Positions 1 to 8,511 of a stretch of 64,000 bases of DNA are shown one piece after another. The notes under the pieces were generated by a model that was not told where the DNA came from, did not search any database, and saw only the letters and a program-made list of their open reading frames with translations. Origin of the DNA: Mesonia sp008017825. GTDB lineage: Bacteria; Bacteroidota; Bacteroidia; Flavobacteriales; Flavobacteriaceae. Within the stretch, counting starts at the first letter, position 1, and each line of letters begins with the position of its first letter. A program made the translations under genes and the position numbers. The stretch covers positions 248,001 through 312,000 of the forward strand of contig NZ_VRLS01000052.1 in the NCBI RefSeq assembly GCF_008017825.1, written 5' to 3'.

Positions 1-2838
1 TACCAAGCCATCATTAACCATAATTCCGATTAAAGCAATAATTCCTAATGCCGACAATACGTTTATAGGAAAACCGTGGAATAAATGACCCCAGCCTATT
101 GCAATAACACTTAACGGAATCATAAGCATTAATAATAAAGGCTGACTGTAACTTCTAAAGGTAAAAGCGATAGTCGCGTATATCAAGAATAAAATGACCG
201 GGAAAATTTTGTTGGCAGAATCTGTTAATTTGCCAGCTTCTCTGTTTTGACCTTCATAAGACGCCTTTACCGTTGGATATTTAGAAGTGATCTCTGGCAT
301 AACATTATTTTGAATATCTAACAAAATATCGGTAGAACTTCCGTTAGGATCTTCCATATCTGCATTTACTTGAATCTCACGAACCCCATCTAAATGCCTA
401 ATCGATTCGTCTCCTCTTGCAATTTCATAATTGGCAATCTCTTGAAAAGGTACTCGATCTCCTGCAGGAGTTACAATTCGCATTTCATCTAAATCACTTA
501 AAGAGTTTCTGTTTTCTAAACCGTAGCGAACCCATACTCTTATTTCATCCTGTCCGCGTTGAAAACGTTGTGCCTGTGCTCCAAAGAAACCACCTCGTAT
601 TTGACGCATTACCGAGTTGAGTGTTAATCCTAAAGCATAAGCATTGTCCTTTAAAGTAACATTTAATTCTTTTGCTCCTTCAGGATCGGTATCGGTAATA
701 TCTTTAAGCAGAGAATTGTTCTCTAGAACTTCTCGCAATTCTTCGGTGGCGGCTTTCAGTTCTTCTGTATTATTTCCTAATAAAGATACAGAAATAGGAC
801 TTCCGCCAAAATTTCCACCAGAACCAAACGTTAACTGCTCTACTCCATACACCTCACCCACTTCATCTCGAATGGCATTGGTAATTTCCGGGGAACCGAA
901 ATCACGTTCCTCTCCGGGTAGTAAATTAACTCTCAAAGAGGCTTTGTTATTTCCTGGTCCTACACGTTTTATAATATTTTCAACTACGGGTTTATTTCCT
1001 GTTTGGTTTTGAGTAAATTCTTTATTCACACGCCACGCGGCATCTTCTACCATAGAAATTACAGAATCGGTTATTTTGGGATTTGTCCCTTCGGCCATTA
1101 ATAAATTAATACTCACCGTATCACTGGCAATACTAGGAAACAAGGTTATTTTAATAATCCCTCCTCCTATTGCACCAATCGTAATTACAAAAGCTGCGAT
1201 AACTATTGCAAATGAAATGAAGCGTTGACGTAGCACAAATCTTAATGCAGGACTGTAAATACGGTCTCTACAATAGCGCATAAATTGATCTCCTTTTTTA
1301 TTGTACCAGCGCAGTTTATAAAAGAATTTATCAATTCCCTTTTTATTTTTTTGTTCTTCTTCGGTTTCCCGGACTAACGCTTTGGAGTGACCAATGTGTG
1401 CAGGTAAAATAATAAGAGCTTCGACTAATGAAACAATCAAGGTTAAAATAACAACGGTAGAAACTTCTGAAAAGAACTCTCCTATTCTACTGTCTAAAAA
1501 CTGAAACGTAGCAAAAGCCAAAACTGTAGTGATAATCGCCGAAACAATTGGAGGAATAACTTCCATTGTTCCATCAATCGCTGCTTTTACAGGACTTTTA
1601 CCCATTTCGTAATGCTGGTAGATATTCTCTGATATTACAATACCGTCATCTACTAAAATCCCGATCACGATTATCATCCCAAAAAGAGATAATACATTGA
1701 TAGTAACTCCAAAAGAACCTGCAAAAATAAACATACCTAAAAAGGCTACAGGAAGACCAAAGGCTACCCAAAATGCCAATCTTGTATTTAAGAAAAACGA
1801 AAGAAAAAGAAGAACCAATAGGATTCCCATAATTCCGTTTTCTAAAAGTAATTGCGTACGTTGATTTAGTCGTATGGATGAATCTTGTGTGATATCTAAT
1901 TGAACCACATCGTGACTTTGATTGTACTCTTCTACATAGGCATTAATTTGTTCTGCAGTAGAAAGTAAATCTTCATTATTGGTATTACTAATATTTACAT
2001 TGACAGCAATATTACCGCTAAAATAAGATGCATTAGGCGTTTCTGAAAATTGATCTCGTACTGTAGCCACATCTTCCAATTGAACTAACGTCCCGTTATT
2101 ATTGGCTCGCACCACGATATTGTTGAGCTCATCAGCATAATAAGAACGATTGCTTGCGCGAATTAGAAAATCTTCTGCACTGGTCTTAATATCACCTCCC
2201 GAGGTTAAAATATTGGTTTCTGCAACCGCATTGGCAACTTCTTGAAAAGTTAAATTGTAGGCTAGTAAATCATTTTCTCTAACGGCAATTTGAATTTCTT
2301 CTTCTGGAAACCCATAAATTTCAATTTGAGAAATACCATCCATTCTGCGAATATCATTTTCTATAGATCGCCCAATTTGCTTTAAAGTTGCTAAGGGAAT
2401 ATCTTTCCCATTAATGGCAAAAGAAATGGTTTCTCTTATATTTTCTTCTTTTGCGATAATAAGAGGCTCCATATCGGCAGGAAAGGTGGGAACACGATCT
2501 ACCGCATTTTTTACCTCTGTTACCATAATATCGATATCCTCGTCTTTATCGATTTCTACGGTAATACTACCTCCGCCTTGTCTAGAGGTCGAAGTTACAC
2601 GATCAATGCCCGCTAAACCTTTTAAGTTATCCTCAATTTTTAAAACAATTCCTTCTTCAATTTCCTTTGGAGTTGCTCCAGGGTAATTTAAATCGATATT
2701 AATGATTTGTGATTCGACTAAAGGAAAAAATGAAGATTTCATTCGGCTTAAACCGATGATACCAAAAGCTATAAATGCAATAATTACAACATTTACGGCA
2801 ACCTCATAGCGAATAAAATAACTAATGACTTTTCGCAT
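1..2838 (-). CDS. RND family efflux pump, inner-membrane subunit (partial, C-terminus off window)
   Basis: Proton-driven RND exporter of the AcrB/HAE type, spanning the inner membrane and working with the adaptor encoded just upstream. The window holds the first 946 residues; the last membrane segments lie beyond the left edge. One membrane helix (about residues 12-30) is followed by a periplasmic porter region, then a block of helices (about 335-480). That block contains GILVDDGIVISEN, with the paired aspartates (about 397-398) of the TM4 proton relay. A second periplasmic half follows, and the helices resume near 900, ending at GIMVNDG by the edge. The ATG directly abuts the adaptor's TAG stop with no gap, so the two are surely co-transcribed. 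Substrate cannot be told from sequence. Family call is firm; the specific drug or metal subclass is not. Confidence 0.93.
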   Translation of the reverse strand, partial: MRKVISYFIRYEVAVNVVIIAFIAFGIIGLSRMKSSFFPLVESQIINIDLNYPGATPKEIEEGIVLKIEDNLKGLAGIDRVTSTSRQGGGSITVEIDKDEDIDIMVTEVKNAVDRVPTFPADMEPLIIAKEENIRETISFAINGKDIPLATLKQIGRSIENDIRRMDGISQIEIYGFPEEEIQIAVRENDLLAYNLTFQEVANAVAETNILTSGGDIKTSAEDFLIRASNRSYYADELNNIVVRANNNGTLVQLEDVATVRDQFSETPNASYFSGNIAVNVNISNTNNEDLLSTAEQINAYVEEYNQSHDVVQLDITQDSSIRLNQRTQLLLENGIMGILLVLLFLSFFLNTRLAFWVAFGLPVAFLGMFIFAGSFGVTINVLSLFGMIIVIGILVDDGIVISENIYQHYEMGKSPVKAAIDGTMEVIPPIVSAIITTVLAFATFQFLDSRIGEFFSEVSTVVILTLIVSLVEALIILPAHIGHSKALVRETEEEQKNKKGIDKFFYKLRWYNKKGDQFMRYCRDRIYSPALRFVLRQRFISFAIVIAAFVITIGAIGGGIIKITLFPSIASDTVSINLLMAEGTNPKITDSVISMVEDAAWRVNKEFTQNQTGNKPVVENIIKRVGPGNNKASLRVNLLPGEERDFGSPEITNAIRDEVGEVYGVEQLTFGSGGNFGGSPISVSLLGNNTEELKAATEELREVLENNSLLKDITDTDPEGAKELNVTLKDNAYALGLTLNSVMRQIRGGFFGAQAQRFQRGQDEIRVWVRYGLENRNSLSDLDEMRIVTPAGDRVPFQEIANYEIARGDESIRHLDGVREIQVNADMEDPNGSSTDILLDIQNNVMPEITSKYPTVKASYEGQNREAGKLTDSANKIFPVILFLIYATIAFTFRSYSQPLLLMLMIPLSVIAIGWGHLFHGFPINVLSALGIIALIGIMVNDGLV

Positions 2839-3972
2839 CTAGTTCTGGCTTTTAGCTGATTCTTTTTCCTGAAATATTTTAACTGGCATACCGGCGTATG
2901 CTCCAGAAACAGGCTTATTGATCATTTTTATTCCATCATCTAATCCCTTTACGACCGCTTTCTCTTCAGAAGTATAAACAGGTTCTATTTTTACTAGATC
3001 GAGGATGCTATCTCTCACAATGTACAATTGGTTTTGATTGACCAGTAATTTTCTATCTACAGAGATGGCATTTTCTATTTTTTTAGCTTCAAGTTGAGCT
3101 TCTAAATACATTCCCTCTTTTAAAGAATCTCCTTCTACCTGAATATATACTCTTATAGATTGAGTAGCTTGATCTATATTTGCGTTAATACGAGAAACTT
3201 TACCTGTATAAGTTTCGCTACCTTCTAAATCTTGTAAAATTACTTTTTCTCCTTTTTGAAGTAAATCGCTATACTCTTTTGAAATAGAAACTTCTAACTC
3301 ATATACAGAAGGATCTATAAACTCTCCTAACTTTTGACCTTGTCTTACCAAAGCACCTTTAGTCACCAAAGCTTCGGTTAAAATACCGTCAAATGGCGCT
3401 ATAATAGAGTATTTCACTAGACGTTCTTCTAAATTTTTTACATTATAATAAGTGGAAAGAATTCCTCTTCCTGTAATAAAATAACGCTCTTTATTATTTG
3501 AAATCTCTGGAAGCTTAGGGGTAGTTTTATCTAGATTATAGTTATTTAAATAATTTTCCCATTTTGAAAAAGCATCTGGATAGTCTAGACGTAAATCGGG
3601 CATAATAGCCGCAATTTGATTGTACAATTCACTTTTAGCAGATTGTACCGAAGCAAAGTATTCTTGAGAGTTTAGTTTTAATAAAACCTGACCTCTAGAG
3701 TAATTTTCTCCTGGTCTAAAATCTTTAGCACTATATTGAAAAACACCTTGTACTTCAGAGAATAACTCTATACGGTTTTTAGCTATTAAAGTCCCGTTTG
3801 CCGGAAGTTCTATAGGAACGGTTGAATTTTTTACCGTATCTACAAATACGGTTTTCACTACTTTCTTAACTGGAGCTTTTTCTTTTTTATTACTATCTAT
3901 GAGGTAGTAAGCTAATGCCCCTGCCCCAATTAGAATAAGCAAACCTAGTATAGCACTAACCAACTTCCTCAT
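2839..3972 (-). CDS. RND efflux periplasmic adaptor (HlyD/MFP family)
   Basis: Periplasmic membrane-fusion protein that would link the RND pump encoded next to an outer-membrane channel. The N-terminal helix (about residues 5-25) anchors it in the inner membrane. Lipoyl-like half motifs follow (ELPANGTLIAKNRIELFSEV near 55 and FDGILTEALVTKGALVRQGQ near 195), then a beta-barrel region and a membrane-proximal domain. At 377 residues it has normal adaptor length. Between the lipoyl halves the hairpin is short and partly non-coiled (around 110-175, with a Pro/Asn-rich piece), unlike classic AcrA. No TolC gene is nearby on the visible side; it may lie beyond the left edge. First gene of the visible adaptor-pump operon. 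Confidence 0.9.
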   Translation of the reverse strand: MRKLVSAILGLLILIGAGALAYYLIDSNKKEKAPVKKVVKTVFVDTVKNSTVPIELPANGTLIAKNRIELFSEVQGVFQYSAKDFRPGENYSRGQVLLKLNSQEYFASVQSAKSELYNQIAAIMPDLRLDYPDAFSKWENYLNNYNLDKTTPKLPEISNNKERYFITGRGILSTYYNVKNLEERLVKYSIIAPFDGILTEALVTKGALVRQGQKLGEFIDPSVYELEVSISKEYSDLLQKGEKVILQDLEGSETYTGKVSRINANIDQATQSIRVYIQVEGDSLKEGMYLEAQLEAKKIENAISVDRKLLVNQNQLYIVRDSILDLVKIEPVYTSEEKAVVKGLDDGIKMINKPVSGAYAGMPVKIFQEKESAKSQN

Positions 3973-4065
3973 TAAAACTTATTTATTAAATTTATATTTT
4001 AATCTCATAAAATGAGACTATTAACACTGCAAAGTCAATAAAGGTAAAGTTTGGTAATTTTAAAC

Positions 4066-5985
4066 TTAACTGAATTGATCTAAACGTTCTTGAACCTCTT
4101 CCCACTCTTTCATAAGTGAAGTAAGTTCTTTCTTTTTATCTTCGTATTGAGTAAAAAAACTAGAGTCGGCTGCAGTTTTCTCATAATTTGCAGCTAGCTC
4201 AGCATCATCTTCTTTTATCGTTTTTTCTAACTTCCCGATTTTTGCCTCAATATTGCTCAATTTATTTTGAAGCGATTTTAGCTTCTTTTGATCTTTATAA
4301 GACTGCTTTGAAGACTTTTGGTTTAATGGCTCTTCAGCTTTTTTTACTTCAGTACGCTTTTCTACCTCTCTTAAACTTTCTACATTTCTCTCAGCCAAAT
4401 AATCATCTATATCACCTAAATACTCTTTTATTTGATGATTTTTAAATTCATATACATTGTTGGTAAGTCCCTGTAAGAAATCTCTGTCGTGAGAAACTAA
4501 AATTAAAGTTCCTTCAAACTTCCGTAAAGCTTCTTTAAGTACATTTTTAGATTGAATATCTAAGTGGTTGGTAGGTTCATCCATCACCAAGACATTAAAC
4601 GGCTGCAACAACATTTTTGCTAAAGCCAAGCGGTTTCTCTCTCCTCCAGATAGAACCTTTACATATTTCTCTACTTCATCTCCCCTAAATAGAAAAGCCC
4701 CTAGAATGTCTCTTACTTTACTTCTATTGGTTTCATTAGCTTCATCGATCATGGTATCAAGTACGGTTTTATTTCCGTCAAGGTATTCTGCTTGATTTTG
4801 AGCGAAGTATGCAATCTTCACATTATGACCTAACTTTAAACCACCTTCATATTCTATTTCACCAACTATAATTTTTGCGAGCGTAGATTTACCTTGTCCG
4901 TTTTGCCCTACAAAAGCTGTTTTAGTGTTTCTTTCTATGAGCAAATCTATATTTTGCAACACGCTCTTGTCGCCGTAGTTTTTAGAGATCTTATCAGCTT
5001 CAACCACAACTTTTCCAGGAGTTACAGAAACTGGAAAATTTAGCGTCATAACGCTGTTATCATCCTCATCAACCTCTACGCGATCTATCTTATCTAATTT
5101 TTTAATTAAAGATTGAGCCATCGATGCTTTTGAAGCTTTTGCTCTAAATTTTTCAATAAGCTTCTCTGTATTCTCTATTTCTTTTTGCTGATTTTTTTGA
5201 GTAGCTAATTGTTGTTCTCTGCGTTCTTTCCTCAATACCAAATATTTAGTATAAGGTTTATTATAATCATAAATACTTCCTAAAGAAATTTCAATAGTTC
5301 TATTGGTAACATTATCTAAGAACATTTTATCGTGAGAAACTATAACCACACAACCAGAGTAGCCTTTTAAGAAATCTTCTAACCATATAATACTTTCTAT
5401 ATCTAAGTGGTTAGTTGGCTCATCTAAAAGTAGAATATCATTATTTTGAAGCAAGAGTTTTGCTAACTCTATACGCATTCGCCATCCTCCCGAAAAAGTA
5501 TCAGTTTGTTTATTGAAATCTTCTCTTTTAAAACCTAATCCTTGTAAAATTCTTTCGGTATCTCCTTGATAGTTATAACCTCCCAAAATTTCATATTGAT
5601 GCTGAACATCATTCACATCAATCATAAGTTGATGATAAGCTTCACTCTCGTAATCGGTTCTTTCCGCTAAAGCGTGATTAATTTTATCGAGCTGAACTTC
5701 TAAAGTTTTAATTTCTTTAAATGCTTGGTAAGCTTCTTCAAGCACCGTTTTACCTTCTTCAAAATCTATATCTTGACGCAAAAAGCCAATTTTAATATCT
5801 TTCTCGTAAGCGATTTGTCCAGTATCTGGTTCAAAATCTCTAGCCAATACTTTTAGTAAAGTAGATTTACCCGCTCCGTTTTTTCCTACTAGTCCCACGC
5901 GGTCTCCAGCACCTAAACGAAAGGTAATTTCTTGAAAAAGGTATTCTCCTTGAAAGGAAATAGATAAATTATGAATGTTTAGCAT
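4066..5985 (-). CDS. ABC-F family ATPase (YheS/Uup-like)
   Basis: Soluble ABC-F protein with two ATP-binding cassettes and no membrane domain. Family members act on the ribosome (translation factors such as EttA, Uup, YheS, or antibiotic-resistance proteins). Cassette 1 has Walker A GKNGAGKST (about 35-43), signature SGGWRMR and LLLDEPTNHLD. The charged ABC-F linker spans about 240-315. Cassette 2 has GQNGQGKST, SGGERNR and VMDEPTNHLD. A C-terminal Lys/Glu-rich coiled coil runs from about 550 to 639, as in Uup and YheS. The SGGWRMR form of the first signature resembles YheS more than EttA. A monocistronic gene on the minus strand. Housekeeping role is more likely than resistance, but this cannot be settled here. 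Confidence 0.92.
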   Translation of the reverse strand: MLNIHNLSISFQGEYLFQEITFRLGAGDRVGLVGKNGAGKSTLLKVLARDFEPDTGQIAYEKDIKIGFLRQDIDFEEGKTVLEEAYQAFKEIKTLEVQLDKINHALAERTDYESEAYHQLMIDVNDVQHQYEILGGYNYQGDTERILQGLGFKREDFNKQTDTFSGGWRMRIELAKLLLQNNDILLLDEPTNHLDIESIIWLEDFLKGYSGCVVIVSHDKMFLDNVTNRTIEISLGSIYDYNKPYTKYLVLRKERREQQLATQKNQQKEIENTEKLIEKFRAKASKASMAQSLIKKLDKIDRVEVDEDDNSVMTLNFPVSVTPGKVVVEADKISKNYGDKSVLQNIDLLIERNTKTAFVGQNGQGKSTLAKIIVGEIEYEGGLKLGHNVKIAYFAQNQAEYLDGNKTVLDTMIDEANETNRSKVRDILGAFLFRGDEVEKYVKVLSGGERNRLALAKMLLQPFNVLVMDEPTNHLDIQSKNVLKEALRKFEGTLILVSHDRDFLQGLTNNVYEFKNHQIKEYLGDIDDYLAERNVESLREVEKRTEVKKAEEPLNQKSSKQSYKDQKKLKSLQNKLSNIEAKIGKLEKTIKEDDAELAANYEKTAADSSFFTQYEDKKKELTSLMKEWEEVQERLDQFS

Positions 5986-6025
5986 TTATGTAACTTAAGT
6001 GACGTTATTATCCTGCAAATATCCT

Positions 6026-6033
6026 TATTTTTG
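6026..6033 (+). promoter_or_regulatory. Candidate -7 element for the DUF983 gene
   Basis: TATTTTTG fits the Bacteroidota -7 consensus TAnnTTTG. It lies 20 bases before the ATG at 6053, and inside the N-terminal extension that a GTG start at 5999 would give, so it argues for the ATG. No clear -33 TTG is seen at the right distance. Confidence 0.45.
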
Positions 6034-6052
6034 TAACGTAATACCAACGCTT

Positions 6053-6445
6053 ATGGAATTATTTAAAGGAACTAGAATTTACAGTATTCTTACTGGTTAT
6101 TGTCCTGTTTGCCACGAAGAAAGTATGTATAAAGAAAGTAACCCGTATAAGTTAGGGTCTATTTTTAAAATGCAAGAGCGTTGCTCTCATTGCCAAACAA
6201 AATATAAAATTGAACCGTCATTTTTTTATGGAGCAATGTATGTAAGTTATGCAGTTGGAGTGGCATTTTCTACTGCTGTTTTTATTATTGCGCACTATTT
6301 TCTTGGCGCTGGTTTATTGGTATCATTTTTTGCCATTATAGGAGCTTTGATTATTTTAATGCCTATAATTACCCGACTTTCTAGAAACATATGGATCAAC
6401 TTCTTTTTTAGCTATAAAAAAGGAGCTTCATCAAAATCTTTATAA
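6053..6445 (+). CDS. DUF983 family membrane protein
   Basis: Small membrane protein (130 residues from this ATG) of unknown function. It has two CxxC pairs near the N-terminus (CPVCHEE and CSHCQTKY), which look like a zinc ribbon, then two strongly hydrophobic helices (about 60-80 and 83-105) and a short basic tail. I chose the ATG at 6053 over the GTG at 5999 because a -7 promoter element lies between them and DUF983 proteins begin close to the first CxxC. Its 3' end overlaps the convergent oxidoreductase gene by 34 bases, so the last residues are coded on both strands. Confidence 0.8.
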   Translation: MELFKGTRIYSILTGYCPVCHEESMYKESNPYKLGSIFKMQERCSHCQTKYKIEPSFFYGAMYVSYAVGVAFSTAVFIIAHYFLGAGLLVSFFAIIGALIILMPIITRLSRNIWINFFFSYKKGASSKSL

Positions 6446-7488
6446 AATCGTGAAATATTTATTTCTTTAGGGATTTCCTTACCGGAATAAATAGCCTCTA
6501 CTAGTTGCTTAGAAACTGTTGGAGCGAATAATATACCTCTACTCCCAAAACCATTAGAAATGTAAACATTGGCGTATTTAGGATGTGGACCAATGATAGG
6601 TTTTCTATCTGTTACCGTAGGTCTAATCCCTGCTTCTTGATCTATTACCTCAAAATCGCAATTAATCATTTGTCTAACCTTTTCAATAAGTTGATTTTTT
6701 GCTGAATTTGTAGGATCAACACCTTCAAAATCTCGGCTATAAGTTGCTCCTACTTTATAGGTATCATTTCCCTTCGGAATCATAAAAAAGCTTCCTTTTA
6801 CAATATCATCTAACTTTAATTTTGAAGCTTTTATAGTAATGTATTCTCCTTTATTACCTTGTATAGGTAAGAAGTTAAAATAAGGATTTTGATTCACGTA
6901 AGCTCCCTCGCAGAAGATAATATTATCGGCTGAATAATTTTTATACCTCACACCCTCACTTCCAATATTTAAATCAGTAAAAACAAAGTCTTCTTCTAAG
7001 AAACTATCCATTTTAATTAGATAATCCTTATAGGAATTTAATAAGTTACCAACATACAGTAATCCAGTATGCTTAGTAGATCCTATTTTATGAGGAACAT
7101 TTAATGAGATGTTTTTATTTACCATTAAATTTTCCATAAGAAAATTATCTAAAATTGGTTTTCCTAAAGCTGAAAACCAATCGTTTTGCTCTTTTATGGA
7201 ATTAAAAATTTTTAAAATTGGCTTTTCAATGTAAAAGTTGTCCTGAAATTGCTGTTGGAACCCTTTATAAAAAGGTACGGCATTTTTATAAAGCTCTTCT
7301 GAATTCCAAGCCAGATTAAATTTTTTCAGAACCACTGGATTGCAAATTCCACCAGCTACTTGGGAAGCAATAGGAAATTGACCAGAAATCACCAAAACCT
7401 TTTTATTTTGCTCCTCTAATCTTTTTGTAACAGCTAAACCCGAAAGTCCAAAACCTACAACAATAACATCAAAATGATTTTTATCCAT
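6412..7488 (-). CDS. FAD-dependent oxidoreductase (DAO family)
   Basis: Flavoprotein of the D-amino-acid oxidase/glycine oxidase fold, 358 residues from this start. The Rossmann dinucleotide motif VVGFGLSGLA is at the N-terminus. The C-terminal FAD-binding stretch includes GIRPTVTDRKPIIGP and SNGFGSRG, a pattern also found in the oxidase half of MnmC and in DadA/ThiO-like enzymes. An earlier in-frame ATG at 7512 would add eight residues, but that ATG lies inside the terminator hairpin of the gld operon, so the start at 7488 is preferred. Substrate is unknown; an amine or amino-acid oxidase is the safest statement. It overlaps the convergent DUF983 gene by 34 bases. Confidence 0.78.
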   Translation of the reverse strand: MDKNHFDVIVVGFGLSGLAVTKRLEEQNKKVLVISGQFPIASQVAGGICNPVVLKKFNLAWNSEELYKNAVPFYKGFQQQFQDNFYIEKPILKIFNSIKEQNDWFSALGKPILDNFLMENLMVNKNISLNVPHKIGSTKHTGLLYVGNLLNSYKDYLIKMDSFLEEDFVFTDLNIGSEGVRYKNYSADNIIFCEGAYVNQNPYFNFLPIQGNKGEYITIKASKLKLDDIVKGSFFMIPKGNDTYKVGATYSRDFEGVDPTNSAKNQLIEKVRQMINCDFEVIDQEAGIRPTVTDRKPIIGPHPKYANVYISNGFGSRGILFAPTVSKQLVEAIYSGKEIPKEINISRFYKDFDEAPFL

Positions 7489-7504
7489 ATATCTTGTAAT
7501 AAAA

Positions 7505-7530
7505 AAAAGCACCCAAAAGGGTGCTTTCTA
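7505..7530 (-). terminator. Rho-independent terminator of the gldKLMN operon
   Basis: On the minus strand AAAGCACCC, loop TTTT, GGGTGCTTT is followed by a run of T. It lies 18 bases after the gldN stop. This is the only strong terminator between gldK and the oxidoreductase, which supports gldK-L-M-N as one transcript. Confidence 0.9.
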
Positions 7531-7547
7531 ATTTTGTATGAAAAATA

Positions 7548-8501
7548 TTAATAATTCCACATATCAGACTCAAAGTTTCTGATAACATCTTTAATTCTGT
7601 TAGATTCTAATAATTGCATTAAAGAATTTTCAACCATATATTGGTCAATTTCTCTATCTCCATATACGTTATCTTCTTTATAAATCATAGCATCAAATCT
7701 TCTAGAATTTAATAAGTGATCAAAAGTGATAGGTTGTGAAGTATTTTTTGCATTAAAAACTTTTGCTTTATGTAAAGCAGGTCTCAACTCTGGATAAAAT
7801 ACCCAAAATAACTCAACCGGTTCAGATAAAGCCTGACGTTGTTCATCAGTCATTTGAGTTCCACTAAGTGAAGCAACTTGTAGTTCCGCTTTAAGCGATG
7901 CAGATAAGGCCATAGGAGCAATTCCTATAAGTCTATATCTTAATTCACCTTGTCTCTTATCAAAATACCAATATCCTTTAATACGGTATCCTTTAACATC
8001 TTCAGGCTTAAGCTCAGATTCTACAATCTCTCCCATCCCTAATTGTAAAGAGTCTTCGTGCACCCCTTCATTGATTCTTTGCTGACCAATATCAGTAATT
8101 CTCTTCATTTTAAAGTTATCTTGTATTTCTACAGTGGTTAACTTATTCATAAAGTAAGAATCTCTATATATGTTAACACTATCCTTTTCTATAGCATCTT
8201 TGATCACATTAAATAAAGGTCTTCTTGTTGGTGTTTCCCTTAACGGAAATAACAAAGGAAAATTTATTCTTTGATTCAAGTCAATATACTCCCAAGTCGT
8301 TTTTGACCAAAGTATATCTCTATCATCAATGTACCCATATTCTAGAGGTTCATCATTATCACTTTTAATTTGAGCTTTAGTTTTTACACCTATACTATCA
8401 ACAGTCTTGGCATTTAAAAGATTTGATTGAGCATTTACACTTACGCCTATAAAGCACAAGCTAAAAAACACCACCAAAGAATAAATTTTTCTATTTTTCA
8501 T
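7548..8501 (-). CDS. gldN: Type IX secretion/gliding motility protein GldN
   Basis: Periplasmic component of the type IX secretion system, known to associate with GldK as a ring beneath the outer membrane; needed for secretion and gliding. A signal peptide (about 1-24, ending VNAQ) precedes a mature protein with the family pattern YIDDRDILWSKTTWEYIDLN (about 57-76) and a long conserved body up to the terminal WNY. The length of 317 residues is normal. Last gene of the operon: 10 bases after gldM and directly before a strong terminator. Identification rests on sequence pattern plus unmistakable gldKLM context. Confidence 0.95.
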   Translation of the reverse strand: MKNRKIYSLVVFFSLCFIGVSVNAQSNLLNAKTVDSIGVKTKAQIKSDNDEPLEYGYIDDRDILWSKTTWEYIDLNQRINFPLLFPLRETPTRRPLFNVIKDAIEKDSVNIYRDSYFMNKLTTVEIQDNFKMKRITDIGQQRINEGVHEDSLQLGMGEIVESELKPEDVKGYRIKGYWYFDKRQGELRYRLIGIAPMALSASLKAELQVASLSGTQMTDEQRQALSEPVELFWVFYPELRPALHKAKVFNAKNTSQPITFDHLLNSRRFDAMIYKEDNVYGDREIDQYMVENSLMQLLESNRIKDVIRNFESDMWNY

Positions 8502-8511
8502 AAATTATATT

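Noticed and set aside
417..2686. Three plus-strand frames at the left end
   Set aside because: They are shadows of the RND pump, whose conserved residues lie in the minus-strand frame that runs off the edge.
4003..4017. Inverted repeat TCTCAT-AAA-ATGAGA between ABC-F and RND adaptor genes
   Set aside because: Six-base arms, no T run in either useful direction, and no known regulator site pattern.
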